Source of the DNA: Chelonoidis abingdonii
Lineage: Eukaryota; Chordata; Testudines; Testudinidae
Direction: 5' to 3'
DNA length: 64,000 nucleotides
Assembly (NCBI RefSeq): GCF_003597395.2
Contig: NC_133777.1
Location: forward strand, 10,186,886-10,250,885
This document shows positions 1 to 10,765 of this stretch, piece after piece; positions within the stretch are counted from its first letter, which is position 1, and each line of letters starts with the position of its first letter. The notes below the pieces were generated by a model. It was not told the DNA's origin and did not search any database. It was given only the letters and a program-made list of their open reading frames with translations. The position numbers and the translations under genes were made by a program.

Positions 1-1304
1 CCCATACCATGCCCACAGCTGCACTTGCCCTTGTTCTGGTCCCTGCGCCCACTCCAGCTTGCTTCCAGTCCCCCGTCCTGCTCTGCTCCACTCCAGACCC
101 TGCTCCCTTCTGGCTTCAGGCTTCTGGGTTTGTCCCCTAGCTCTGGCTTATGATTCTGATTTACCTCCTCTGGCTCTGGCATTTGGCTTCTGTTCCTTCA
201 GTACTGAGCTGTGACTTGTTTCCTGGACCTAGCTCTAACCAGGAGGCTGAACTCTTGCTTTCATCACTAGGCATGACTGCTGACTTGGAGGCAAGCACGG
301 AGAGCTCAATAACAACTGAGCATTGATAGGTAGAATAGAGATTAACTCTGAAGGGCCTTGAAAGCAAGGGCAGAAGCAGAATTTTCCTGAGGAGGCGGCC
401 AAGAGTTTTCTCTCCACTGTCGTGCGGCCAGTCCCTTATGTTCCCCCTGCTACGTCCGTATCTGGCCGCAAGCTCTCCCCTTGTTACTCCCCCTTTGCCA
501 GCCCTGAGCACCTCATGCTATCTTTGCCCCAGACCCATGCTCTCCACTCTGGACCTAACTCCGTACACTCCTGCCTGCTGCCCCCACAACCAGACCCAGG
601 TTCTTCCCCCCACATTGCCCATGCACCAAGCTCCACATTCTCCCCCATTTGTCCAGCTCTACACACATGCCTCTCCTGCTGTCCCTCATCCTGCCTTATG
701 CTCTTCCCCTGACACTGCCCCACATCCAGCCCCTGGTCTCCTCACTCCATACCCAGCCCTGAGCTCATACCTAGAAAAGTAGTAAGGCTGAAGAGCACCA
801 TCCCTTCCAGGTGCCAGGCAATTCTGGGAACCCAGACCCCATCCTCCTCCTGCATCTCTGCATCCCCTGGAAGCACCAAAAGCCTGTATCCAGTCCTTTC
901 ACCCTCCTAATGATCAGGTTTTCAAGGTGCCTCCTGTTCTGTTTTTCCCTGGGGACTGGGGGTGTCTGGTGTCCATGTTCGCTGGAAAGACTGCAAAAGT
1001 AGAGGGAGCCAAGCAGGCATATCGAGCTGCAATATCACTCAAATTTGGCCTGGCTGTCCATGTAGCAGTGGCATTGTGACCTGGTGCGCAGGGTCACAAC
1101 ACCACTCATATTCAGCCCAGCCACTCCTGCTTTACGCCAGCAGGGTAGGGGCTCTACCATTAAGCCAGCCAGCAGCGGTCAGAGACCAAGGAAGGAGCCT
1201 AGATTCCCAGCTCTCCCGCCTAGTGCACCCCTCCTTGAAATGAATACAAGCAGCTTAAAGGTTGATGCCACAGAGAAAGGGGAGCCAGTGGAGGGATTCA
1301 AAGA
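1..1304. other. Unassigned pyrimidine-rich stretch
   Basis: From about 430 to 780 the plus strand is strongly C/T-rich, which makes long but low-complexity open frames on both strands. I see no splice-flanked exon, no recognisable protein and no clear element ends. The repeated Pro/Leu/Ser-rich translations are composition effects. It may be an eroded LTR or hAT element, but I cannot place boundaries. Confidence 0.5.
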
Positions 1305-1545
1305 GATGAGTGACATAAAAATGGCCATAGTGGGTCAGAGCCATGGTCCATCTACCCCCCAGTATCCTGTCTTCCGACAGTGGCTGGTGCCAGGTGGTAA
1401 AGAGGGAATGAACAGAACAGGGCAGTTTATCAAGAGATCCATCCCCTGTTGTCTAGTCTCATCTTTGAGCAACTGAAGGTTTAAGGACACTCAGAGCAGG
1501 GGATTGGATCCTTCACCATCTTGGCTATGACATGATCAAAATGAT
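1305..1545 (-). mobile_element. CR1 LINE 3' fragment (old)
   Basis: The plus strand reads a typical reverse-complement CR1 3' region: a stretch resembling 'gccatagtgggtcagagcc', then 'cagtatcctgtcttccgaca', 'cagggcagtttatcaagaga' and 'atcttggctat'. The same block recurs at 17896-18020 and, more diverged, at 10405-10530. No coding part of the LINE is included, so this is a 5'-truncated copy on the minus strand. It ends where an L2 fragment begins. Family assignment is from memory; the homology between the copies in this window is visible directly. Confidence 0.75.
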
Positions 1546-2525
1546 GAGCTAGGAATGTTATCTTTGCAGCAGCATTTGGAGAGCAGAGCAAGATTACGTT
1601 AGTCAAAGTCAGAGAGAAGGGTGTTGCAGTAATCGAGATGATGAGATCTTAGAGGAGAGTTTTAGTTGTGTGGGTAAATAGAAAATGCTGTATCTTAGAG
1701 AAGTAATGCAAAAAGAATTGGCAAGGTTTAAATATACCCTGGATGAGAATGCCTCAAGAAATGTCCAAGTTATAGATGATGCCCAGGTTATAGGCCTGCG
1801 TGATGAGCAGGATAGTGGTGTTGTCCACCGTGATCCAGAAAGGAGGTAGTGGGAAGGCTTGTGGGGCAGGGAAAGATTAAGGGCTGTGCTGTATCCATGT
1901 TTAGCTTGAGTTGGTGGCTTGACATCGACAAGGAAATGTAAGAGAGATTAAGATTTTTGTTTGGACTGAAGGAGACAGGTCTGGAGTAGAGAGAGAGGTA
2001 GATCTGAGTCATCAGGAAAGATGGTAGCTGAATTTGGAATTGCAGATGAGATTACCCAGATATAGGGTATAGAGGGAGAAGAGAAGGGGACCAAGGACAA
2101 AGCCCTGTGGGGCCCCCACAGAAAGTTGAAGGGCAGATTAGGAGGCTCCTCCAAAGGACTCACTGAAGGAGCAACTGAAGGGGAAGCAGGAGACCCAGGA
2201 TACAGCATAGCCTTGGAAGCCAAGGGAGGGCAAGATTTCAGGAAGAGCATGTTCAGCTTTGTCAAAGGCAGTTCACAGGTCAAGAAAGCTGAGGATGGAG
2301 TACTGGTTCGGCGCTTTCGGTAGGAACAGTACATTAGAGACGTCAACAAGAGCAGCTTCAGAGGAACAGAAGGGGCAGAAGCTGGAGTGGAAAGGGTCTA
2401 GGGATGGAACTGGAAGAGTGGAACTCCAGACAGCACTTATAATCAGCACATTCTTTGCACTTAAAGACAAAAGGGAGAAGAGAAATGAGGTGGTAGTTGG
2501 AGAGGCAAGTGGGGATCAAAGATTT
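1546..2525 (-). mobile_element. LINE L2 reverse-transcriptase fossil
   Basis: Read on the minus strand this is a decayed L2-type reverse transcriptase. A frame from 2349 down to 1948 carries the degenerate catalytic loop as Phe-Pro-Asp-Asp; the Asp-Asp codons lie at 2008-2013. Directly after them the L2 reading continues in a different frame (2012 to 1788), with 'TQIYLSL' at the start and 'SSHQLKLNM' at residues 31-39, both characteristic of L2 RTs. A deletion of about 2 nt just after the Asp-Asp codons explains the switch. Stops and frameshifts show it is a dead, ancient copy. A 3' remnant (about 1555-1790) continues the same homology. L2 is shared among amniotes. Confidence 0.75.
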
Positions 2526-3475
2526 TATTTTTTTTAGATGTGAAGTTGTAGTTATCCCAAAACCAACCATTACAAACCTATAAAATTCAGATTAAGGATA
2601 CACTTGAAAGAAAACCAAATATGTTAAGGTATGAAAATGCAGAGTGAAGGTACCCAAAAAACCTTAACTTGCTTGTGTAGTGACATCATGCAATAGCTGT
2701 ACAATTATGATTGAGACATTTTCATGTTTCTAGCCCTAGATTAAATTGCTTTTGATTATTTTTTAACATTCTTCCCTCAAACTCAGAGTGTCACTATAGA
2801 GCAGAATGAAAGGTGGGTGCCTTAACTATGCTTTTCCAAACCTTGACATGTTTGGATTTCTTTTAAGTTTAACCTCTTAGACTGTGGTTAATGCTAAGAT
2901 TTGTAATGTTTGGTTTTGAGATAATTACAATGTGCCTGTGGTTTTGTTTGTTTTACCTTTGAGTCACTGATATGTACTCTCAACCTAAACTCTGTCTTAA
3001 TATAGGGCTCAGTTTTTAATTAGTTTTAACTTATAAAATAATTAATGCTTTTACTTGTAAATTCTCAGAATTCATTCTGAACTCAGGGTAAGTGCTGTAA
3101 GTTTGGGGAGGATACACTTTATTTTTCATACATAGCGAAGAGGTTGAATCCCTGTTTTAGGTGTACAATGAAATTCAATCTTAACCAGAGTCTATATAAT
3201 TAGTAATCATCCATATATAGAACTGTAAATATGCCCACTGATTTACAAAATATAGCCTTTATGTCTTTAATTACATGATCACATACTATTTTTTATATGA
3301 GACCCCAGCCTAATTCAGTGCACAGGATGGACAGTGCTCACTTAACAAGCTATTGTTCAATATACTTTTTTCTTTTCATTGTTCGATATGTGGTCCCATG
3401 CCTTATTTACTGCACATTATTCAAACCCCACTTTGATGACAGATTACTAATTTCCATGTGGGTTTTTCTGTGATG
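2526..3475. other. AT-rich unassigned stretch
   Basis: Single-copy-looking AT-rich DNA. I see no gene, no element ends and no tandem array. Confidence 0.5.
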
Positions 3476-3610
3476 CTCATCATAATAGTAGCTGAGTGCT
3501 TCACAGATACTAATGAATTTATTTTCACCACACCTCTGTGAAATGAGGAGGTGTTATTCCCATTTTACAGGTGGGGAACTGAGGCACAGAGAGATTAAGA
3601 TCAAAAGTAT
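3476..3610 (+). mobile_element. MIR/CORE-type SINE fossil
   Basis: It contains the hallmark core 'cccattttacaggtggggaa' followed by 'ctgaggcacagagagattaa', typical of amniote MIR-like SINEs. The upstream portion ('gctgagtgcttcacagatac') fits the same family. No tRNA-type A and B boxes remain, so only the core to tail region survives. Similar fossils occur at 45695-45950 and 59735-59836. Confidence 0.7.
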
Positions 3611-3771
3611 CCACTAATTTTGTGTACGCAATTTGAGACCAGAAACTGATTTTTCAGAGTATTTAGCATTATATAGCACTTTATGTGTTCAAAGCAAGCT
3701 TCCCATAGACTTCAATTGCAGCTGTGAGTGCTCAACACTACTGGAGTTCAGACCCCAGGATCTCAACTCAG

Positions 3772-3873
3772 TAGACCCCTGTGCAGATACAAAATTTGTA
3801 TCCGCATCTGAGCCGCAATCACAAAAATGGTCTGCAGATTTAAAGTGGATATATGCAGATTTGAAGGGCTCTC
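3772..3873. mobile_element. 102-bp hAT-type mini-MITE
   Basis: The element begins 'tagacccctgtgcagatac' and ends 'gaagggctctc', giving imperfect terminal inverted repeats. It is flanked by a perfect 8-bp duplication, caactcag at 3764-3771 and 3874-3881, the length expected for hAT transposition. The interior ('acaaaatttgtatccgcatc') matches the second copy at 62684-62794. It has no coding capacity, so it would be mobilised in trans. It sits just downstream of an older palindromic repeat ('cccatagacttcaattg'). Confidence 0.8.
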
Positions 3874-3881
3874 CAACTCAG

Positions 3882-5476
3882 GATCCCACTGTCCATTCTG
3901 TGAAAAGATTGGTGTGTGTGTGACTTGACTGGAGTTCAAGATGCTTGCAAGAGCTTTGCTTTGTTCTGTGATCAGTGCCAAATGTCTGCATAACAACAAT
4001 ATGAAATTCTGCAGCACCTCAGCTAGGTTCTTGTATGGGAATCTCAGCCCTTAAAGGGATTGTCTCTAATACCACATCTTTCCTGTCCGGATGAAAATTT
4101 AATAGCAATAATACTTTAAAAAACCCAACAACATTATTTAGTTATAAGTATTGTAACTGTGATATATTAATGTTCAGGTAGTCATATTTTTATGTAACAC
4201 TTTAGGAGGAATCTCCAACCTGGTGCCTTTAGAAAGATCCTATCAAGGAGGATGAGGTTGGACAATTTTTTAAAATCAGATTGACGTGCAAAATCTAGCT
4301 CTGGACTTTTCTCCATTGCACTTTCGTCAGATGCTCTAGAGCATGTGTCTGGAACCACCAACTTTCTCCCAGAATTGTATTTAATTTGCAAATCACGCAT
4401 TTGTAGCTGGAAAAAAAAATCTGTATTCTGAGGGGGGTGTTTGCCATGTCCCTTTCAGCAATGGCAATAAATGGTTTGTGGTCAGGTTCAGTTAACACAG
4501 GCTGCCATAAATAAAGACATGAAACTTTTTACACCTATCTGGCACAGCCAAAGCCTCTTTTTCTATTTGAGCATATTGACACTCAGTTTTTGTTAGTGCC
4601 TGTGACACATGAGCCACTGGTCTCTAGCTTTGACCACACTGCTGTCAGAGGACTTTGCCAGTGTGCTCCTTGGAGGTTTCTGCGGACAACTTAATTTTGT
4701 ACTTTCTGTCATTGTATCTCAGGATTGGGGCTTTAATTATCTCCTTCGGTTTCTCAAATTCTTTATTATTTATTTGTCTACATGCAGACCTAGTGTACGG
4801 TAAGCTAAGGTATAAATCCATTGCACTCCAGCTTGCCATGCACTACACATGTCTCTGTGGACCCTGCTACCCTGCACTAAAAGTTCCATTAGTATGCTTT
4901 GCTGTATTGCCTACTGAGCTAAGTAGATACCTAGAGGTGTGGCTGCCTAGTTACATAAACCTAAAGAATCCTTTAATTGTTTTCACTTGTTTTGCGTATG
5001 TAAATTTGATGCTTATGAATGGGAGGGACTGATATTACAAGCTAGGGTCATTCCCAGTACAGGTGAACACTCCCAGCTTTTGTCACACTCCTCTGCCGAG
5101 TCTGGGTGAAGGAAAAGTGACAGTGCACCTGTCTCTTTTAGCTGAGATGGGAATAATTAATTTTATTAAAATGACTTTTATTGATGGTTTATTTATTTTG
5201 GCGGACAGTCACATACATGAGCAGACATGTCTTGCTATAGCAAGGTGAGCTTTATTTAGAACAATCATTTATATCTTTGAGTGATTTCATTACAAAGGAA
5301 TAGGGGAAGATGTGCAGGAACTTTAAGGTTGAACTTTTTCTCCCTGTTTGAAAAGGATCAATAGGAAAACAACAGAATGCTGACTGATTGAATGCTTTGG
5401 CTTTGTGATGCAGGATTCTTCCATTGCATACACTGATGAAATTCAGGCATTTCATAGGAATGACACACTTGGGCTT
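3882..5476. other. Unassigned AT-rich DNA
   Basis: Short frames on both strands resemble no protein I recognise. No repeat boundaries or structural elements were seen. Confidence 0.5.
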
Positions 5477-5564
5477 TTTGTACAGTGAGCAAATACCACT
5501 CCTCCCACCCACTAGTCCAAGTGAAGTAAGAGAGAAAAGAAGTGGTATTTGCTCATTGTACAAA
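5477..5564. other. Near-perfect 24-bp inverted repeat (hairpin)
   Basis: The left arm at 5477-5500 and the right arm at 5541-5564 are reverse complements over 24 positions. The only non-Watson-Crick pair is a G opposite T, which would be a G-U wobble in RNA. The arms are separated by a 40-nt loop rich in C on one side and A/G on the other. The surrounding DNA is not an obvious transposon. It could be a hairpin RNA precursor, a chance local inversion-duplication, or a remnant of a palindromic element. A 158-codon minus-strand frame (5252-5728) overlaps it but resembles nothing known. Confidence 0.7.
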
Positions 5565-8494
5565 GTCCTCCTTGCAAGAAGTGATGTTGGCATCAGACTC
5601 AAATGAAATGATTCACTTGTTCCTCTGGTCAGAATCTGATGTTTGCAACCACCATTTTTTTGGAGTGGTGAAATCTGATGACTGAAAAAGTGGCAATCTC
5701 TAGAACTGACAAGATGGGAGTTCCTCAAGGCTGATTTTCAGTTGGGGCTAAGCCTGGGAAAGTAGCGTTTAGAGTTTAAATGGCTAAATGTGGTAGGGGG
5801 GAACCACTCCATACTGTAGAAGAACAGACCTGAAACTGTTAACTGGGCTAGTACATTACATAATTAAATATTTTTCAGGACTTAATTCTGATCTCATTTA
5901 CCTCAGCTATCCCACTGATTTCAACCAACCAACAACAAAAAATGTGATGGGGGTTGCATTTGTACAATTCAGGCAGAATTTGGCTTTCTGTATTTATCTG
6001 AGAAACAAATAGATAGTGTTTATGGGGAGAGTAGTTGCTCAAAAAGACAGACAAGTTGCCTCTTTTGACCTCATTGTCCAGTTTTCTCATGCACTGAAAG
6101 AGTCTCTTGATATTCTGGTGCCCTTCGCAGAGTAGGAAGTCTCAGGTTATCTAATTAGGCTTGGACACCTCGTAGAAGAGAGAACCATGAATCTTCCTAC
6201 ATTGGTGTATAAAAGATATATGGTATCTCATTCTTCACTTTCATAACACTTTTTGCTGTGGCTAGAGTCCATCTATGCGATGGAATTTATATTTATCAAT
6301 TTTGTGACATCCATCTGTAGCATCAGGATTGCTGGTACAAACTCAAATAATATTATATACAACCCAGACTCAATGGTTCCCCCCCAAAAGATCAGCCATT
6401 CTTGCAAACAAAAAAATGGGCAAAAAGATAAAAGATTTTTAAAAAAAAGTGGTAAAAAGGAAGGATGAAATCAATAAAGATTAGCTAACGGAAAGAGTCT
6501 TTTTCGTGGATCTGAAGTTACTAAGTCAGGGATTGTGGTGCGTGGCAAATAACCAGGAAGGGTGTGCAATAGGGTGGCTCCCTCCACTGAGGAAATCCTA
6601 TCTTTGACCCACTCCAGATGGAAACTTGGAATGGAAAGCAAGGTCAGGCAGCTCATCTTAATTATCTTGAGGAAGCAGAGGGAGAAATAGTTGTTCAGTT
6701 ACTTTGGATTTAGATTATCAAGCATTTATGGAAATACGTTGCTGGGTTCCCCAGGATTTCAGCCTGTGACCTCTGTTCATGCAAAACACAGAAAAATCCA
6801 TTAGGAGACTGGCTAATAGCCAGCCCACATGAAATCAGCTGGCATTAGGTTAGAATATAAGCAGCACATTTTGATGTGCTTCTGAGGTGGCCTGACTGCA
6901 AGTTAAAAAATATGCTTACACAAAAACCAAATATAGTAAAGCAAAGCAAAAAGGGGAGATAATGCATTAGGATTAAAGCTGAAAGAGCTTCAGTGCAGAA
7001 AGATGAACGTGTGACATATGATAGTGTTATGTCTTGAAGATCCAGAGCATGCAAAGTACTGGTGGGACTTTCATCTACCAAATCTGCTCCTCCAAAACAG
7101 GATTCATTTAAATGAGTGACAAAAGCATATCTTATGTGCAGGTGCAGGGACATATGTAAAATGAAGGATTTCTGAAGAAGACAGAGGCACTTCAGAAATG
7201 CTATTTACATATGAGCAAGATGTAAAATAAGAGATCTGAGTCTCCACTACCCTCACTTGGCACAGGTATAAATGACTACACAAGGTGCAAGGCGCTAGAG
7301 AATTGAGCTCAAAGTATTTAAAATCAGATTTGTCTTTACTTAGGTACAAACTCATTCTACTTGTGTAGATTTTGTGAAATATTCAGCTGGAGGAGGGGTA
7401 CTGTGGCTGGTTTTGGATTCAGAGAAAAGTTTACATCTGGACCCTATGTTGGCTTCCTGAGTATATACCTCTCCAAAAATTAACTAGATTGTCTAATTCC
7501 CATTGCCTGTCAAAGGGTCAAATTATAGTTCTTGTTACAACTGTACAATCCCCTAAAAGTCAACAGAGATGGAGGGGGCTAAGTATAGAATTTGGCTCCG
7601 TGTGCTTTCTCCTTTGTGATTGTTTCTCTAGGATGGTGGTGTGGTTCCCACTGCCCTATTCACAACCCTAGCCACATCCAATAAGCCTGCTTTTTTAGTT
7701 ATGTTTCAGTTTGTTTATTGCAGTTTCTTTGCAATAATCCCCATATTCATCCCTCCTCTGCCATTCTCTTGGGTTACTAGCCGGATGAAAAATCAACCCT
7801 CACGCAACACGTTTTCTAAAAAACATTGGTGGCCACAACCACTACAATGAGTCCCTCTTCTCTAGGCCTTACAAATTCTATTGTAATAGTCTAAGACCAG
7901 TGAGAGAGAGAGATTCTGCTGCCGCTGAAGTGTTACTTGGGAACTGACCTGGAAAAAATTCCCCTGAAGAGCAGTAGGGTGTCAGTGCTAATTCCCAAAT
8001 AGGGAAACCAGTGAAACTATTGAACTGTACCAAGTGCCGTCCTTTTCATCTCAAGCTGTTAAAAGACTAAGCAGAGTTGTTGACATAAGAAAAACTTTAA
8101 AACCTCTCACTAGAGGTTACTCATGGAAGCATTGAACATTATGGTAATAGCCTGGAAAGTGTCAGTGAAAAATCTTCCACCCATGTGTGATGAAGTGTAA
8201 AGAAACTGGTGGTGACAGGGTCCACTATTCTCTTCCTTCAAGATTCTCTTTCAACCCCATTGCTTTCATAAGGGCCCTATAGTAACAGTGGTCAGTGCCA
8301 GGCATCATGCAAATAATGTAATGGTAGGTGTCCCCAGATGGACCTGTTACATAGTATCTCAAGTTATATTTCTTAGTGTCCGAGCAAGTTTTGACCCTTA
8401 GGAAGACATGCTGAGTTGCTCTTATTTTTGGGTTATGTAACACAAGATTTTTTGTAGCGAGGCAATTTGAGGAAAGAGGATCTTGTTAAAGTCA
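5565..8494. other. Unassigned stretch
   Basis: Mostly AT-rich, non-repetitive sequence. A weak palindromic-fossil signature occurs near 5880-5990 ('cccactgatttcaacc'). I see no exon, RNA gene or element ends. Confidence 0.5.
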
Positions 8495-8720
8495 CTTCTT
8501 ATGAGAGAGTAGCTCCCTGGGAACGGGGCATTGGTGTTGGGCTGAGATTTCTGGGAGGAATACCCTTGCTTGCTGATTGACCATTTCATTTCAGGCCTGG
8601 TATATGTGTTTAAATAAAGTGAGTTACACTTACAATATATCCAGAATTTACATCACTGATCTCTTCTCCATGGGGAAGCTGACCTCCAAGGCTCCAATGC
8701 CTTTTGCCATTTGTCAGAGG
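8495..8720 (+). repeat. Unclassified dispersed repeat A, copy 1
   Basis: The block beginning 'agctccctgggaacggggca' (8511) and continuing 'gttgggctgagatttct' recurs at 32799 onward. Homology resumes further on with an 'aaataaa' stretch and 'cactgatctcttctcc'. Order and spacing are kept between the two copies, so this is one family about 200 bp or longer. I do not recognise the class. It could be the 3' part of an old LINE or a retroposed transcript. An 84-codon frame (8577-8831) lies across it but shows no known domain. Confidence 0.6.
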
Positions 8721-10404
8721 GACTATGCTGGCGTCAGAATGGGACACTGGCAACGGAAAAAGAGCAACAATGATAAAGATGAGAGGAATGATTCTGGCTC
8801 AAGCTTTAAGGTGGTTGTGAATGGGAATTAATGCAAGTGAACTCTCTCCTCCATTCCCTCTTAATTGCGAGTTATTTGTCTCTGTTCCCTCCCTCCCAAA
8901 ATATCATAGCTTTTGCCAACTTAGCAGGAACAAAAACAAATGTGTGCCTTCTAGAAACATATAGCGCTGTGAGAGAGGCTGCAGTTATATGCATTACACA
9001 TCACATCTCTCTTGCTGAACTCAGGATGGTTGGGGACTTAGAGAAAAAAAATCCAAAGCACAGTTAAGAAATAACATCTCTTTCTTCTTCTCCTTATTGT
9101 CATTATCTCCTCTAATTTTCATTATCGGAGATTTTTTCCCCTGGTGGCCTAATTCTTTTCCATTGGCTTTCTTTAAGCTTTCCCTGAGCTTTTTCAAGCT
9201 TATGGTTTTTCTAACTGTAATTGTATGCTGCTTATAACAATGAAATATATCACATGAAAACACTGCCGTATGGAAGGGTGCTGCTAGCTCATGTTACAAG
9301 ACTTATTAGAACCCAAACACCCTTTCCTTACAGTACAAAGTACAAGATCTTGCAATAGTAATAAGAGAAAGGTAACCTTTGATCTGAAACATTTTTGGTC
9401 TGGTTTCAATTATGTTTTTGCCTTTAAGTATAAGGCAAGTTTGTCTCCTCCCTCACCCCCAAAGAAACATGTTTCATCCTGGTGAATAGCATCAGTAATT
9501 CTCACTAGAAAGAACAGCTCTCTTTTGGGTTAATGCTCATGTGGATACAACCGTGCAGCTTTTGTATGTTTAGAATAATACATGTTTTATAGTTGAACAC
9601 CAGTCTGTCTTTCAAAAACGGTGCTGTGCTGAAATCATAAAAGCTGGAGCAAGTTATAAATGTCAGCAGAACCCTATGATTTAATTAAAGCCTTAGTATT
9701 TAGCCAAGAACCTATGTTGTTTTTTCAATGCATATAAAGAAATTCTCAGCAGTTAGCCTCCAGTGGCTATCACTTATAACTTGACATTGCAGGTGGACAA
9801 AGTTTATAGTTTGAAAAATGCATGTATGTGCTTTTGATGAGGGGGAGGCGAGAGAGAGATAGACATCAAGAGAATACAGAGAATACAGTTTAATGGAAAA
9901 TGCCTTACAGTATATGAACATGAGAAGAGGAACACTCTTTTGTTCTTGTGTATATACAGAGCACTCTTATCTGCATAGTTCTTGAGACATTATAGTAGTC
10001 TGTGCATATGCAAAATATGCCTTCATCTAAATAAGGCAGTTTCATGCTTGAAAAGATACCAAAAGGCATAGATTTTTAATTGTTGTTGTTGTTGTTAAAG
10101 TATACATGTAGCTCAAAAGTATACAGTATGCTAATAAGCACTTAATAACTCCTTAATAAATACAACACTGTTGTAACATGGTTACTGAATTTTTAAGAAG
10201 CAAAGATTAAAAAAAAAATTAAACCACAGTACCCATGTGTCTCATTTAATACAAACATTTCAAATTGAATCATCAATTAAACTATTAACACTATCAATGT
10301 TATTGTACATTCGTTTTTAAAAAAACATCAAAGTTGTTACTGTATTGGACTTGATTGATTCTGGCTTTTACAGTGAATGTTATAAAAGCCTTGATAGCTG
10401 CTCG
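8721..10404. other. Unassigned stretch with a short (TTG) run
   Basis: AT-rich and gene-free as far as can be read. A short TTG microsatellite (five units) lies at 10080-10096, and poly-A/T tracts are scattered around 10210 and 10315. Confidence 0.5.
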
Positions 10405-10765
10405 TTCGGATATAGGAGTTACCATAATGAATCAAAGCCAGTGGTCCACCTGGACCAATATCATGTATCTGACAGTGCCCAGTGCAAGATACTTCAGAGG
10501 AGGGTGCGAGAAAGTCCATAACAAACATTTAAGGAATAGTTTGTAAGAAAAAGTCTTCCCAGCAGTTAATCATTTGGTTTATGCCATGAAGCGCGAGGCT
10601 GTATATCCCTTATAATTTTTATCCTATGTAATGTAATTGTGGGTGATCTCATTACCTTTATAAATGTCTGATCCTTTCTTTGAATCCTACTAACTTCTTG
10701 GCATGTGATTTCTTATGGCGATGAGTTCCACAGGTTGATTTTCATAATATGTCACAGTAACACTG
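10405..10765 (-). mobile_element. Old CR1 LINE 3' region
   Basis: The plus strand carries a diverged reverse-complement CR1 3' region. It starts with 'ataggagttaccataatgaa', followed by 'cagtggtccacctggacc', 'agatacttcagaggagg', and later 'gatgagttccacaggttga'. The order matches the CR1 block at 17896-18560. Divergence is high, so this is an older insertion than the copies at 17896 and 47115. There is no coding region. Confidence 0.65.

Noticed and set aside
5252..5728. 158-codon minus-strand open frame
   Set aside because: No recognisable domain, no splice or promoter context, and it spans the inverted repeat at 5477-5564. Its length is within chance for a window this size.
8577..8831. 84-codon frame as a possible exon
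   Set aside because: It starts within dispersed repeat A, has no convincing flanking splice signals in frame, and matches no protein I know.
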